DNA of 64,000 bases from Callipepla californica brunnescens (Eukaryota > Chordata > Aves > Galliformes > Odontophoridae): NCBI GenBank assembly GCA_023055505.1, contig JALIRH010000010.1:1737501-1801500 (forward strand), read 5' to 3'. This document shows, in pieces, positions 1 through 13,700 of the stretch. The notes under the pieces were generated by a model. That model saw nothing but the letters and a program-made list of their open reading frames with translations, was not told the DNA's origin and did not search any database. Numbering within the stretch: the stretch's first letter is position 1; each line of letters opens with the position of its first letter. The translations under genes were made by a program, and so were the position numbers.

Positions 1-743
1 AATCATTGAAATTTGAAGAGGTTTTATTATTTTTTAATAGGGCTAAATGTTACATCTTCCCCTGATGGTTGTGCCCCATATTCTGATAAAACATTTCTGT
101 CCTGGTAACCAAAAGTAACAGTCAATTTGATGTTGACAGCCAAAAGGTTTAAAAAAACCCACAAAAAACAAACAAAAAAAGCCCAACCATTTTGTTTAAT
201 CTTAAACAGAGAGAAATTTTGATCTTATTTTTTCCCCTTGTTTTTCTGTAGGTTTAAAATGAATAAACAATGCCTTTTTGAAAGTATGATTCATTCAAAT
301 GTACACCTTAAATGAGGAATTGTTCATTTAATTGAAGTAATTTCTTTGCCAGGCTTTGTATTGATGTGTACTAATTAATCTGTTTTTATTCACGGTACAA
401 GACTTTTGATCAAATAGTAGGATTTTCCTCAAGATAAAAATCTTCCTTTTGTTACCAATTTGCACAGAGTGTTTTCTGTTAATGCCTGTACTTAAACTGT
501 GCCTGTTCTTTTCTAACTACATTTTGTATTTCCAGTACACTAAATTTGTATGCGTGGCGTATACAGCTGAATCACTCCAAAATAATAATAATAATAAAAA
601 AAATTACTAAGAATCATTTTTAAAGTCATATGCAGAGCATTTGAAGGGAAAAAGAGCAAAGGCACATCAGAGTAAATCTAGGAGGAAGAATATTTCATTT
701 TACTTATCTCCTAAAAAGCCTGCATTAAGAAGGACATACAAAA

Positions 744-766
744 AAACAAACAAACAAACAAACAAA
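744..766. repeat. (CAAA)n microsatellite
   Basis: About five consecutive CAAA units are flanked by A-runs. Similar CAAA tracts occur at 50101-50120 and 56916-56935. Confidence 0.85.
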
Positions 767-917
767 AAAAACGGAAAACAACAAGACCAATTTCTGGTAG
801 CAGCTACACATGCTTTTTATATTTTATTATTAACACTGTATGAAGAGATTCCATCTAAAGTAAAATACAGTAATAGAAGATAGCTGTACATGTAAGAGAA
901 AAACCACAAGAGTATTG

Positions 918-972
918 GAATTAGATAATCATGAGGGTCTCTTTGATCCCAAGCCATTCTATGGGTCATTTG
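918..972 (+). mobile_element. Degraded CR1 LINE 3' tail fragment
   Basis: The order of short motifs (a 'ttagataatcatgagggtct' stretch, then 'gatcccaagccattctatg') follows the canonical CR1 3' end, in which 'gactagatgatctt..aggtc' precedes 'ccaacccaaaccattctatgat'. Only about 55 bases are recognisable and divergence is high, so this is a tentative call from memory of the family consensus. Confidence 0.4.
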
Positions 973-1575
973 ATGAAATTTAACATCTAAAACCATTGAA
1001 TTCTATGAGGGCACTGAATGGGGATCAGGAGAATACAAAACAGAAATTTTGGAAGGCTTTCTGGTGCATAATGTTGACACTTTTTGCATCTTTCATTTCC
1101 TGTGTAAAAGCACAAAACCTCACAATCACAATTCTAGAATTGAATATTTGAAGACTGTTTCCTGGTGAATGGGGTGAAAAATGTCGAGTCCAGTAACAGT
1201 ATGTACCCTTTTGAACAAGTTGTTTCTCTTTGTTTGTCTTTTTTAAAGATGCAAAGTCAAACTTGGTTTACTGTTTTACTATGTTCAGTTTTTTTTTTTT
1301 CCCACTGGCAGTTAGGACTTTAAAATAACACCAAAAAATTTACCTTTCTAGTTTTGTTGCAGTAGCCTACTTTGGGACTACTTGGCTTTCAGCACACTCA
1401 GGGGATATTGCTGCTTTCTGAAAAGCATTTAAATTGATACTACAGTAAAAGATTATTACTAAAGCTGATATTGGTTCTTGATTATTTGACCAGTTTCTCT
1501 TCTAAGTGACATAAACAACTAAATTATGGCAAAACTGTAATTTGAGTTAATTGTATTTTCAGATCTCTGAACAAA

Positions 1576-1721
1576 ATGAATTTCATTACGAGGCTTTCTG
1601 CTTTGTGTCTAAGAAAAAAAAGCAATATGCAGCAAAGGCACCAGAGTAGTCGGCGGCCAGCTGTTCCACTGGGATCACGGATTTTAACTGACCCTTCTAA
1701 AGTTTTTGAGCACAACATGTG
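1576..1721 (+). CDS. METTL8: METTL8 coding exon 1 (start codon, presequence)
   Basis: The exon follows an AG acceptor at 1561-1562, and this is its first ATG, with A at -3. It codes residues 1-48 plus two bases of W49, and donor GTGAGA begins at 1722. The first 27 residues hold seven Arg/Lys and no Asp/Glu, consistent with mitochondrial import. The conserved segment [16 protein letters not shown] ends the exon. Confidence 0.93.
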
Positions 1722-4700
1722 GTGAGATGTCTATTTAAGGATGATTTTCATATTTGTCTGTTTATTATTTACTATAATGAATAACATTTATACATGTATT
1801 AGATGCTGACGCATGCATGTATATGCTTATACATGCATATAAATAAAACAATAGACTAAGAATTGATTTTGAAAGGTATTGCTAAAGAGGACTTCATGCT
1901 GGTATAAGTAGGCTTGACACTATAAGTTTTCAGTAACTTGTGAAAAGAAGCTGAGTATGTAGTCATGTGATGAAAGGCCAAATAATTCTGCAATGAATTG
2001 GGAAACAGAAGGAGCAGAGGATAAGTAGTATGTGTTGTAATGGCAGAAATATACTACCTAGATGCAAAATGTTGCATAATGTTTTCACAACGTACTCTAC
2101 AACTGACACCATAACAAAAGGAACCTGTGTTCTAAAAGTATAGAGAAGATGTTACAAATAACTTCACCAGAGATTGCATCCAGTGCATAATTGTAAAATC
2201 AAAGACAAAACCAAAAATCTTAATATAAATAATCAGTGTAATAGCAGAGAAAACATTAACGTGTAAGTGTTAATAATAATTCTCCTGATAAGCAACCATG
2301 CATCTCTTATCTCTAAAAGGTATTTTTATGATTAATGGGGGGCCAAAAAACAGTGAAGATCCTGGTAAGCACTGTTGGAAAAATGTCTTAGGAAATTAGA
2401 CTGGTAAGACTTGAAGTTTTCTCTGTGGTTTGGAGATTAACAAGTTGAAAATATGAGTGGTAAAGAACTGTTAGAAGAATCTATCTAGAAAGTAGGAAAA
2501 TGACTTCCTAATTTATCAGGAAAGCCAGGAATTTCTAATCCTGGAGTTCATGTTTTAAGAACAATGAATATTTGATGAAAGGAGAAACGGGACATTTAAA
2601 GGCTGCCCAAGAAATCACTTTCTGCATAGTTTTTAAATACACTTTGAACTCTGACACATGATTTTGAGAGCAAATATTTAGCAATATCTGATATTGGACA
2701 GAATGTGGCTAATTATAATGAAATTCTGATGGGTAACATAACACAGGGGTAACTGACTACAGGTTTCAGGGCTTAGATTTAAGCCATAAAAGAACTAGAA
2801 ATTAAGTTACTTGTGTATCACTAATTATAGAACAGGAAGATGCTTAATTTGTTTTAGAAACTCTTCTCGGAACAGATGTTAATCCTATTAAAAAAAATGC
2901 ATATTCCTCCCCAGATGCAGTGGGAAGTTTTTTCTTAATGGTTTCATTTGACTTTTACCTGTCTAATAAGTTCTGTCTGTCACACACTGAAACTTTTTTT
3001 TTTTTTTTTAAACTCCGTCAGTCTTCTTTTGGTCATTTGACTGTATTTTAAAAGCAAATGTATTTGAAACATTGCAGCTAATTTGTGGTTGTTTTTCCCC
3101 AGAAGATGATTATGGAAAATCATATTTAAAGACTGATTCTTCATTTATCTTTGTTGCAGGGACCACATGCAGTGGTCACAAGAAGAGGAGGAGCATGCCA
3201 AGGAAAAAGCAGCAGAGAATTCACTTGTGAAAGTCCAATTGGAAGACCAAGGTAACAAATCCAAAATTACTTAAAAATTACCATTTTAATGCCAGTTGTT
3301 GAGATGTTTAAGGATGGTTTGAAGTCTAGTAGTATTCCAGTTTTTGTTTATGTGTTCTCTAGTCCAAGAGGGTTGACCTAATGGGTATTTTTCTAGGAAT
3401 TCATTTACTTAATCAAGTCATTTTGCTTTTTTGAGGAGCAACAGGATATATATAAAACAGTTAAATCAGTTTGGTGCAGTTGCAAGGAAAGACTGCTTTT
3501 GTAGTTCTTCAGAATAAAATCCCTTCTAAATAGACTGTTAACTTGGCCAAAGGAGGAGCGACTTTGCAGCCAGCTAAGGTGCTGGGGATGAAAATTCCCA
3601 TGTACAATATTCAAATCCTTTTAAATGATTCGTGAAGTGTTTAGAGAGTTAATGTTTGTTCATGGCACTGTATTTCTGTTCAGTGCCATGAAAGTTACAC
3701 TGATCCCAGCTGGCCCCAGCAAGTTACAAACTGAGCTGGGAATGCTTCAGGATGAAGTACTTTGTGTGGAAGGCGGTCCACAACATCACACGGAAACTGT
3801 CTTGTAAATGATTAAGGAATCTCATGCCTGTCTTCAGAGGCAAAACTTTACATATTCTGCATTTCTGACTAGGCTTAAACTGATGAACTAAACCTTAGAC
3901 TGAATTATCTAATAGCTATGTATGCTAAAGGTAGAGTACTAATTTGGTAGTAACATAGAATGTTGAATTCTTAATTTGCTTCTTGATTGTAAAGATATTC
4001 TGAAAACAATTACTTGGATGGCCAAGAGTTTACCTAGCATGTCTTGAATGTGTTGAATTAGATGGTGTCATTATGACCCTGTTCTCAGTTCTATTGATAC
4101 AACCAGGGCAAACGTTTGAGTGTATGTGAATTACCTGTGAGTACATTTTGGTGTGTATGCCCTCCACCCCTTTGAATATTGTGTGATGGCCATCCTGACT
4201 TTTTTTTTTTTTCTTGCATCGCTCATTCTTTTTTAATCCAGAAGTACAATGTTTGCTTTTCAAATCTGACATCTGGTATTTTCATTGTTTTTGTATAAGA
4301 AGTTGAAAAAGAGATCTTGATTAAAAATTAAACTATGTAACCATGTAGCTCAGGGAATCTTTCACTCTTAACCTATACTCAATTAGAACTTAGTTTGGGC
4401 TGGTGAGAAATGAAATAATTAGGATTTACCAAGAAGTAAGAATCCAAGAATGTTCCCCATGAATGCCTCTCTGTTTAGAACTTGAATAGGTGAGCATTGC
4501 TGATAATGTTCCATCAGAAAGTTTCAGCTTTGTTCTACAAATGGAAGTATTAACAATGAACTAGACAGAAGCTAATGAACAGGTTATTTTGGAGCCTTGG
4601 AAATTTCAGTAAGGGAAAAAGAAAAGATGGATTTTAGCAATACTATCATGTCACAGAATGGGATAGTTCTGGTGAGCCTTAGTAAAACAAGTGATGTTAA

Positions 4701-7700
4701 AGTGAATGAACTCATGATACTACTTTTAGAAATTTAATTTATGTATTAGCATGTTCAACTTCTTACACTTGACTATCAGTGTATGAAATACATGTCAGAA
4801 TAGGTTCTGTTTTGGAGAAAAAATAAATGGGCTAAGATATAGACTTTTTTGGTTGTTGCTGTCTCAAAAGGTTGTATCTTAAAGAAAATGTTTCTCATCA
4901 AATTCAGCAAGTCTATGATTTTAAATATTATCTTCTGATGAATTCAGGAAAAAAGAAATTAGTGGAGTTGAAATCATGGCAGATTTTATAGCATCTTTGA
5001 ATGTATCTTGAACATCTCCGGGAATGGTGACTCCACCACATCCCTAGACAGCCCATTCCAGTGTCTGACCGCTCTCTCAGAGGAGTATTTCCTGATATCC
5101 AATCTGAATCTCCCCTGGTGCAACTTGAGGCCATTCCCTCCAGTCCTATTATGAGTTACATGGGAGAAGGGGCCAACCCCTGCTTCACTGCAACCTTCCT
5201 TCAGGTACTTGTAGAGAGCAATAAGGTCACTTCTGGGCCTCCTTTTCTCAAGACTAAACAATCCCAGCTCCCTCATCTGCTCCTCATAAGGCCTGTGCTC
5301 CCAACCCCTCATGATCTCCGTTGCCCTTCTCTGAACTTGCTCCAGGGTCTCTCAATCTTTCTTACAGTGAGGCCCACAAAATTGAACACAATAGGTTCAG
5401 CCTTACCAAGGCTGAGTCTAGAGGGACAATCACTTCCCTGCTTCTGCTGGCAATGCTATTTCTGATACATGCCAGTATGCCATTGGATTTCTTGTCCACC
5501 TGGGCATACTGCTGGCTCATGTTCAGCCCAGCATTGACCAACACCCCCAGGTCTGTTTCCTCTACACAGTCTTTTAATCGCTTTGCCTCAAGTCTGTAGC
5601 ATTGCCTGGAGTTGTTGTGGCCAAAGTGCAAGACTCCTGACACTTGGTCTTGTTGAACTTCATCCCATTGGCCTCACCCCGGCAATCCAACTGGTCCAGA
5701 TCTTTCTGTAGTGCCTTCCTACCGCCAGGCAGATCGACGCTTCCTGCCAACTTTGTATCATCTGCAAACTTAGTGCCCTCATTCAGGTTATCAATAAAGA
5801 TATTGAACAGTACATGCCCCAGTGCCAGCCCCTGAGGAGCACCACTCATGACCAATTGCCAGCTGACTTTAACTTTTTCACCACCACTCTCAGGGCCCAG
5901 CTGTATGGCCAGTTCTTTACCCAGAAAAGAGTTTATCTTTCCAAGCCACAGACTGCTAGCTTCTGCGGGAGAATACTGTGGGAGACAGTGTCAAAGACTT
6001 TGCTGAAGTTGAGTTAGATTACATCAGCAGCCTTTCCCTCATGCACCAGCCAGGTTACTCGATTGTAGAAGGAGATTAGGCTGGTTAAGCAGGACCTGCC
6101 TTTCTTGAGCCCATGCTCACTTGGCCTGATCCCCTGCTAGTGCCTGGAGGTGTTCAAGAAAAGTTTAGATGTTGTACTGAGGGACTTGGTTTAGTGGAAA
6201 ATACTGGTGATAGGTGGATGTTTAGACTGGATGGTCATAGATATCTTTCCCAACTTTGGTGATTCTGTGATTCTTTGTAGGAAAAAATAATAACACTCTG
6301 TGTGGCTATTACACAGTGGTGCAGGAGTGTCAGTGAAAGAACGGGAAGAGTCCTTGTACTTGAATCTATGTGATATTAAATTCATACAGTTTGAAAGGTG
6401 AACTTTAGCAATTGCTTTCCTTCAGTTTTGAAATCTGGAACACTTAATGGGCATTTAAGTACAAGGGTTCAGAGGAAACTTGTCAAAAAATAATAAATAT
6501 AAAAAAGAGTGGTAATGATTTAAGAATCTTTGTAGTAGATTTATTTTTTATACTGGAGCTAAGCGATCCTCATGAATGTGCAATGTACATTATTGAAAAC
6601 TGGTATTTATGACCTCAATCAGCTCTGCACTTCAGATTATAAAACACATCTGTACAGTTGCTGTGTGTAGCTGGGTCTTGCCCTGTAATAGTACAGTAGA
6701 TATATTAAATGTTAAATTCTAAAAATTATTCGTATTTCTAGGACAAGGCATTCTGCCACCTCCTTGCCACTTCCCACTGCCTGTCTGTGCCTCTAGTGAT
6801 AATTCTCAGCCTTGTTTATTTCTGAAAAGCTGTAGTGATCCAGGAAACAGTATGTTAAGACTTAAATGAGAATAGTAGAAGTGCACCATATATTTACTGG
6901 ATGCATTTACATTAAAATAATTAACTGGCTAATGTCAGTGAAAGAGGAAGAAATCAAAAAGGCAACATAATTTGATGTATGCTTCACAAGAAGTGTCAAG
7001 GATAACAAGATGCAATTCAGTAAATGCTTTGGGAATAAGAGGAGAAACAGGATAAAGATTTGGTTTGGTACTTAGCAGGAGCAGTGAGGAAGGAAAAATT
7101 GTCAACCAAAAAGGCATTGAAAAAGCTCCAATTGTTATCTTTTTATCAGCCTTCCTGTAGGGTTATCTGCAGTCCAGTTGCTAGTACAATTAGTGCTAGC
7201 TAGAAGATCTTGTTCTACCTCAGAGAAAGAGCAGGTTAGAAAATACTTTCAGAGAGTACATGGGTGACTAGGAAGGAAGAAAACAGAGTTGGTTGGGGTT
7301 TTGTTTGATTCTTCTGGTAAGTGGAGGTAGGAAGAAAGACACATAAAGAATTACAGTCTCAGTTCCTGAAAAAAAAAAAAAAAAAAACAAAAAAAAAACG
7401 GAGGAGAAAATCTAGAGGTAATGAACAGTAGATTTGAAAGAACAAAGGAGATACTGGCCAACAATATTTTTTAAGAGTAAAACATTTAAAATCAAGCTAA
7501 TTTCATTCTTGGAGAAGGTTATGAGTCCTGGAGATAAGGAAAAAACAGCAGATGTCATATAATCTATCCTTAGTCAGGCTTTTGACTACGCTTTACTTGA
7601 CATTTTCACAAGCAAGTTAGGGAAGCAAAAGCTAATAAAACTGCTTGTGGGTGAATGAATGCTTAGAGTTCCTTTCAGTATGGAAGGCTGTGCTGGGCAC

Positions 7701-10700
7701 AATATCATTTTGTTCTTTGTCTAGTACTGCTTGCTGATTTTGTTAGTGACTTCAAGAATGGGAGATGTAAAGGTGGTATTTACTGAAGAGGTCTTTCAAG
7801 TATGGTTAAGGATGGGATTAGGATTAGAAATATCTTGACAAATTGTAATAAAAAAAGGATCTTGAAGATACAGAGTTACATTTGATAAAAATAAGTGCAG
7901 AATACTTTGCTTAGGAGCAATCAGGGAGAGGGGGCAGAATAAGTTCTGGAACAATTGGCAAGGTAGTAATTTTGCAGAAGATCTGAGGGTTGTGGTGAAT
8001 CACCTGCTGAATCAGCAGTGTCGTGCTGTTGCAAAATGGCAATCTGGGATTTATAAACAGGGCTACAGCTTGTAAGACTCATAAAATATTCCTTTTGTTT
8101 TGTGCTGTTAATGTCTTCAGCAGAATACAGCACCAAAAAATAGACCAGTTGGAGAAGAAAAATCAAAATGACCAGAAGTCTAAAGATCTTTACTTCTACA
8201 GGGAAAAAAGGAGAGGTTTAAATAATCTAGAGAACAGAATGTTATGTTGTACATTAAAATAAACAAAGATTTCACATGGTAAAGAAATGTTGTCAAGAGT
8301 AGTGAGTAATCCTTTCTCTGTCTGCTTGAAGAGTTTCAGAAAGCCTCTTTGTCCTATACTAAGTAAGATGAAATTTAATTAAAACTTCATGGAGTATTTT
8401 TCAGTGCAAACCAAGTTAAGACCCCAAATTCATATATTTTTACTTGCATATATACAATATGGGAACTACCTTTTTAATAGTAAATTTGAGATCCAAATGT
8501 AATGTTTCTTTCTAGTATCTTGTAGTTAAGCTCATGGTCACCAAGTTCTTGCTTTGTTTTAATTTCAGATAAGTATGAGAGAGAAGCCAGTAAATATTGG
8601 AATGAATTTTACAAGACTCATAAAAATAACTTCTTCAAGGATCGGAATTGGTTGTTTTTGGAATTTCCAGAAATTCTTCCAGAAAAAATGAGGGGACAGT
8701 TGAAAATAGAGGAAAGACCTTCGGAAAACACGAAAATAAATATTACCAACAGTTTTTCACGTGAGAAGATGTTTGAGGAAGGAGAAAAATTTTGGAAGAA
8801 AAGTAGTGGAGATGATTCTACTTCTGTACAAGGATATGCATATAATAAAAAACAATCAAAATCTGCTGCTAGCAGCCCTCAGGGTAAAAACAGCAAGGAA
8901 GGAGTTAGTGTGCTAGAATCCTTCCCTGGTAGTGATGCCACTTACAGAATATTAGAGGTAACGTAATGCAAATGCACTGTCTATTGTATACAGCTCCATC
9001 TACTTGTTCAAAAGCCTGAAAAAGATACTTATCAAGGAAGTAAACAGATAGGATTTGAACTACCATGTTCACTTAAGGCATAAACTTTCAGAGCAACCTA
9101 GGGCCTGAGCATTGCTTCTCTTTCAAATTTCTTCCAAATCAGAATTGGGTGGTCAGATTCTATTTTCACTGGAAGTTGTGTTTCTAATTTCCTACAGAAA
9201 CTTCTGTCTCAAAGTGCTTTGTTCTCCATACTTGGCACATTCTTGCCAAATGGTGATGGATAAAGCTAGTGCATTTTCCCATGCTTTGGAGCATTGGAGT
9301 CTTTCTTTGGAAAGACACTGAGGAGAAATGTTATCGTGGGAGAAGTGATTTGAGAACTGTGGTATGACCTGTTTGTACGTTTTCTGTCCAACAAACCTTC
9401 AAGCCTAATATGTCCTACCTACTAACTAATTTAAGACAGAAAGGAATGTGTTTTATTTACTCGTTTAACTTTTTTTTTTTTGTTGTCTTCTGATTTCAGG
9501 TTGGTTGTGGCGCTGGAAATAGCGTATTCCCTATTTTGAAAGTTATATGGTACGTAGTGCTGCATTTTCAAATATGAAAGTTCAGTTTTTCTCCATTTTT
9601 TTTCAAATGTTGGTGCTAGACTAGTACAGCAGGAAGTGTTGACTGCACTGCTTTACAGCCCTGAATTTCTAAGCACATGGAAACCACAGACAATGTTGGT
9701 AGCATCAGTACAAGATAAATGTATTGCTCAGTCTTCAAGGTGTCATATCTGTTCACAAGTTTTTTTAATTCAGGAGCATTCAGACTGACTTATTGTAGTT
9801 AATCACAGGCAAGTTAAATATCCTGTACTTTATCTTATGCATTACTTCAAAGCTACCTGATATAGTTTTAAAGGACCAAAATCAGACAGTAAATAATGAT
9901 TTGGTCTTCTGGTGATAAGTTCTGTTATTGTTTTTTAATTTGGTTGACATACCTTATGAAATTGCTTCAGGTTTTAGTGGCACGGAAGGCACAGGTCCTG
10001 TACTGCAGTACTTAATTCCTTGAAATGTTTAAAGCATTTAGTTTCTGGTTTTAGAAAGCGCTGTTATGACAGCATGTCCTCCCTTCCACGTATGCAGGAA
10101 GGTTTTATTGGAAGGACTGGATATATATCATGGATTGAAATAGGTTTCTTTTTATTCACACCTCCAGGAGGTCATGTGCAGCATAGTTCATTATTCCATA
10201 ATGAATTTTGATTGCTATCGTCACAACAGTGCAAAAATCCTCCATTTTGCAGATACGGAAACAGAGAACAGGAGGAATGAAGTGATACATGGGGGTCATA
10301 AATGAAACCTATTAGTGTCAGCAGTGCATTTTCATCCCAAAATGCTTTACTTTGGAGAGCATAGTCTGAAAGGGCAGCCCCTGGTATCACATAAGTATCT
10401 GTATTAAAAAAGATGAGACAAACTTTTGTGTTTTTCTCACAGGAGGCATTAGTCATAGGTTGGTATTTCTGGTTATTAATTAATCTTGGTGATCTCTATT
10501 CTTATGCAAATCCTTCAGTCATCCAGATTGGTTGGTACATGGAGCAATTTACACATTTATCTTTGTTTATCTTGTGTATTACCTGATGGAAACATCTTTT
10601 GCTTCTTAGTGTGCTTGGCTTTAAAGCACAGTTGATTTTGTTTTGAATTTAATAATATAAAAATCATCTTTAGTGTAAATTAAAAAAAGCTGAAGTCAGG

Positions 10701-13700
10701 TATGTACCTTGGCTACAAAAATACTCCACTTAAGTTTGTAACATAACTTTTATGCAGCTTGTCCAAGGTCCCGTAAAATTAAAACTGCTTTTTAATACAA
10801 ATCATCATTAAATAGCTATCCATATTAACCTGTGTCTTTGTTTTAAGCTGTCTTTTCACTCAGTTACTATTGTGCTTTCTAAAAAATAATGTAAAAGTAA
10901 TAATATCTTAGCCAGTCAATAAGTTGATTAGGTAATTAACTTGACCTTTGTCAAGGAACTGTCTGTGTCCAAAGCCTGAGTGCTTGTCCTCATCCATAAT
11001 AAATACCTTAACTTACCAACTGTCATTGTGATTGCAGAGCTCATAAAAGTTTTGTTCAGCAACAGAGGATTTATTTGGTCCGTAAAGTTTCTCCGGAAGG
11101 GAATTCAGACAGAGATCACTAATTCAGCTGTATGTACTCTGATATTTTATAGACATTGCGACAGTTTTTAAATTCTCTTTCTAAGAAAATGGTCTGTCCA
11201 AAATCTCAAATAATTTTAGGACATGAGTTGATGATGTGATCATCCTTCAGTAGGTTTGGTGTGGGGGGCTTTGCACAGTTACTTCTAAAGGAGTTTTTTT
11301 GGAGATTAAAAAAAAAAATCTCCTTCAGGTTACTAGTATCTGTTGAATGGTACAAGGAAATTTGCAGCTGGCTTAGTTGTGGATGGGACAGATTGCAAAA
11401 CAGTTCTACAGGAAATTCTTATCCTTCTTTGCTTACAAAACAAATTGAATAATGGAAGGAAACAATACAATTCAATTGAACCTAAACTGCAACAAGGTGC
11501 CATATGGGTACCCAAACATCTGCAGAACTGTGGATTACTTTTGCAAAACTATCCCACTCAACATCACGTTACCAATTAGGCTGGATACATGAGCTAATGA
11601 TAAAGATTTAGCCCAAGGCTTTTTGTAAGAAAATATGACCTATTATGTGCCTTTTATGTAATATAACACCAGGACATTGTCTTCGCTCCTGGCAGCCCTT
11701 GGTGACCTTTCTTTTCCTTTTCACTTCCTAGCCCTGACAAGGCTGTAATTCTCATTTTTATACTGTCTGTTGGTATTCTATGAATTTATCTGCCCTGTTG
11801 GTTCATTACAACCTATACAGCTTTCTGTATCCATCAAGGTGCGCTTAATCAAACCTATGGGAAGTCCCAAAAGGGCCTCTGTAGTTCTAAGAACACTGAT
11901 GTAGACTTTCATCTTTTACAATAGTAATTTTTCAACTGATGGTGGTTTGTTTTTCTAGTGATACACCTGGAACCTTTCTGTACTGTTGTGATTTTGCTTC
12001 AGGAGCAGTGGAGCTGGTAAAGGTAATTCATGTGCTTGCTTTAGAGTACTTTATAAACCTGTAATTCAGGAGGTTGCCAGGAAGCCATCTTCATGAAAAA
12101 GAATGTGATAGCTTTGACAACTTTTAACTGAAGTTTTCAATATTCCAAAGAACAAAGTCTTACTCTGTACAAGAGGAATGAATACCATCAGTGAGCTTGC
12201 TTCTCAGCTTGAGTAAGATACTAGACAGAATAGGCTTTTTTATGAGATGTTTTACAATGCTGAATAATTGAAGAAAAAAGTTTCTTGAGTCATAGTAAAC
12301 GTATTAACCACTACTGTTCTCTCTGTGCCTCTTTTCATCTTTTTCCTGACAGTCACATTCGTCCTACAATTCAGCCTGGTGTTCTGCCTTTGTTCATGAT
12401 GTGTGTGATGATGCTTTACCCTATCCTTTTCCAGATGAGATCCTGGATGTCATTCTCCTTGTCTTTGTGCTCTCAACTATTCATCCTGACAGGTAAATGA
12501 GGACTAAAGGGCAAAGCAAATAGGTTAAATCTCTTTTATCCCTAGAGGTTTTCAAGAATATCAAAGGAAGGTGATGAATCTTTAATTTATTATTTAGCAA
12601 GCTACAATATTTACAAAAAACACAAGTTATTTTAAATGCTGTTTTCCAGAGAGAAAAGCTGGTCAGGCTAATTCACTAGTAAACCTCCTGTCTCCATCAA
12701 ATAAAAGAGGCATACTGTAACTAAATAGAACCTTATTAAAAGTGGCACTGCTTCAAGAAAATTGCATATTCAGAAACAGACCACTAGTCTTCCAGAAGGA
12801 AATTATTCTCAATGATCAAAGCATTCATGATTTAACACCTTACAGTATGTTGATGAAGGTTTAGTTTGCCGATTTTCCACAAACAAATGCATACATACAT
12901 GCCTTTTAAACTAAAATGCATTCAGAATTTTGTGGTGTGTTTGGATTTGAAGAAGTTAATCTAATTTTCATGCATAGTGTTGAGAGCTGTTAACCTTGTT
13001 ACTAATAACTCAGTGTCTAATGAACCAAATGTTATAATTGAAGCTGGTTGATTTTTAAAATCTTTTTTTTTTTTTTTTTTAAATGAGAAAAGTTCAAAAG
13101 AATGCATGTAAGTTAAATACTTGACTCTTCCTTTAACCAGATTATTCGAAAGGAAATAACATGCCCTTGCTGGTTTCAGAATGCCATTAAAATGGGCTTG
13201 GCATAAAGGATAGTATTTGCCTAAGTGTCAAAACTGTTTCCCTGTCTAAGTTACTAATGATTAGCTTCACAGAGAAATCTTTCCCGTATAGGATATTGCT
13301 CCTTCCTGTTTGTTCAGAGATGAGCACATGAGTCACGCAAAGCCTGGGTCCAGATTTCAGAAACAATTCAGGCAGTGGATTTCAGATCTCTGTGACTGCA
13401 GCATTGCTGCCAGGAAAAAAATTGGACAATAGAGGCACATTCATTCAATTGCTTAGTCTGTAAAAGCAGTAATAAGATGTTCTCTCAGAATTTTTGTGAG
13501 TATTTTCCTGCTCGTCATTTGAGTATAGATGTTTTTATTTTTAATCCCCATGTCTGTATCCAAAGGCTGACATGGATTTTTTTAAATACATACATACACA
13601 TACTCAAATATATGTACCCATAAAAATCTTCATGTAATTATCTGTCTGATAAGATCCACTTTCCCAAAATTTGTTAGGCAGTGCAGTGTCAAAGAAATAA

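Larger units (their letters stand above)
1..1562. other. METTL8 5' intron sequence, no coding exon seen
   Basis: This AT-rich stretch lies upstream of the first METTL8 coding exon and ends in a polypyrimidine tract and AG acceptor at 1561-1562. No CpG island is present, so the METTL8 promoter and any 5' non-coding exon on it are probably outside the window. It contains a CAAA microsatellite near 744-766 and a degraded CR1 tail near 918-972. The short ORFs here are not convincing genes. Confidence 0.6.
3252..8568 (+). other. METTL8 intron 2 (5.3 kb, contains a rearranged CR1)
   Basis: The donor is GTAACA and the acceptor TTTCAG. The only recognisable content is the CR1 insertion at about 5006-6276 and an A-run with one interruption near 7371-7398. 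The remaining unique sequence has only short ORFs without family resemblance. Confidence 0.8.

Noticed and set aside
5061..5465. 134-codon plus-strand open frame
   Set aside because: It is the antisense shadow of the inverted CR1 ORF2.
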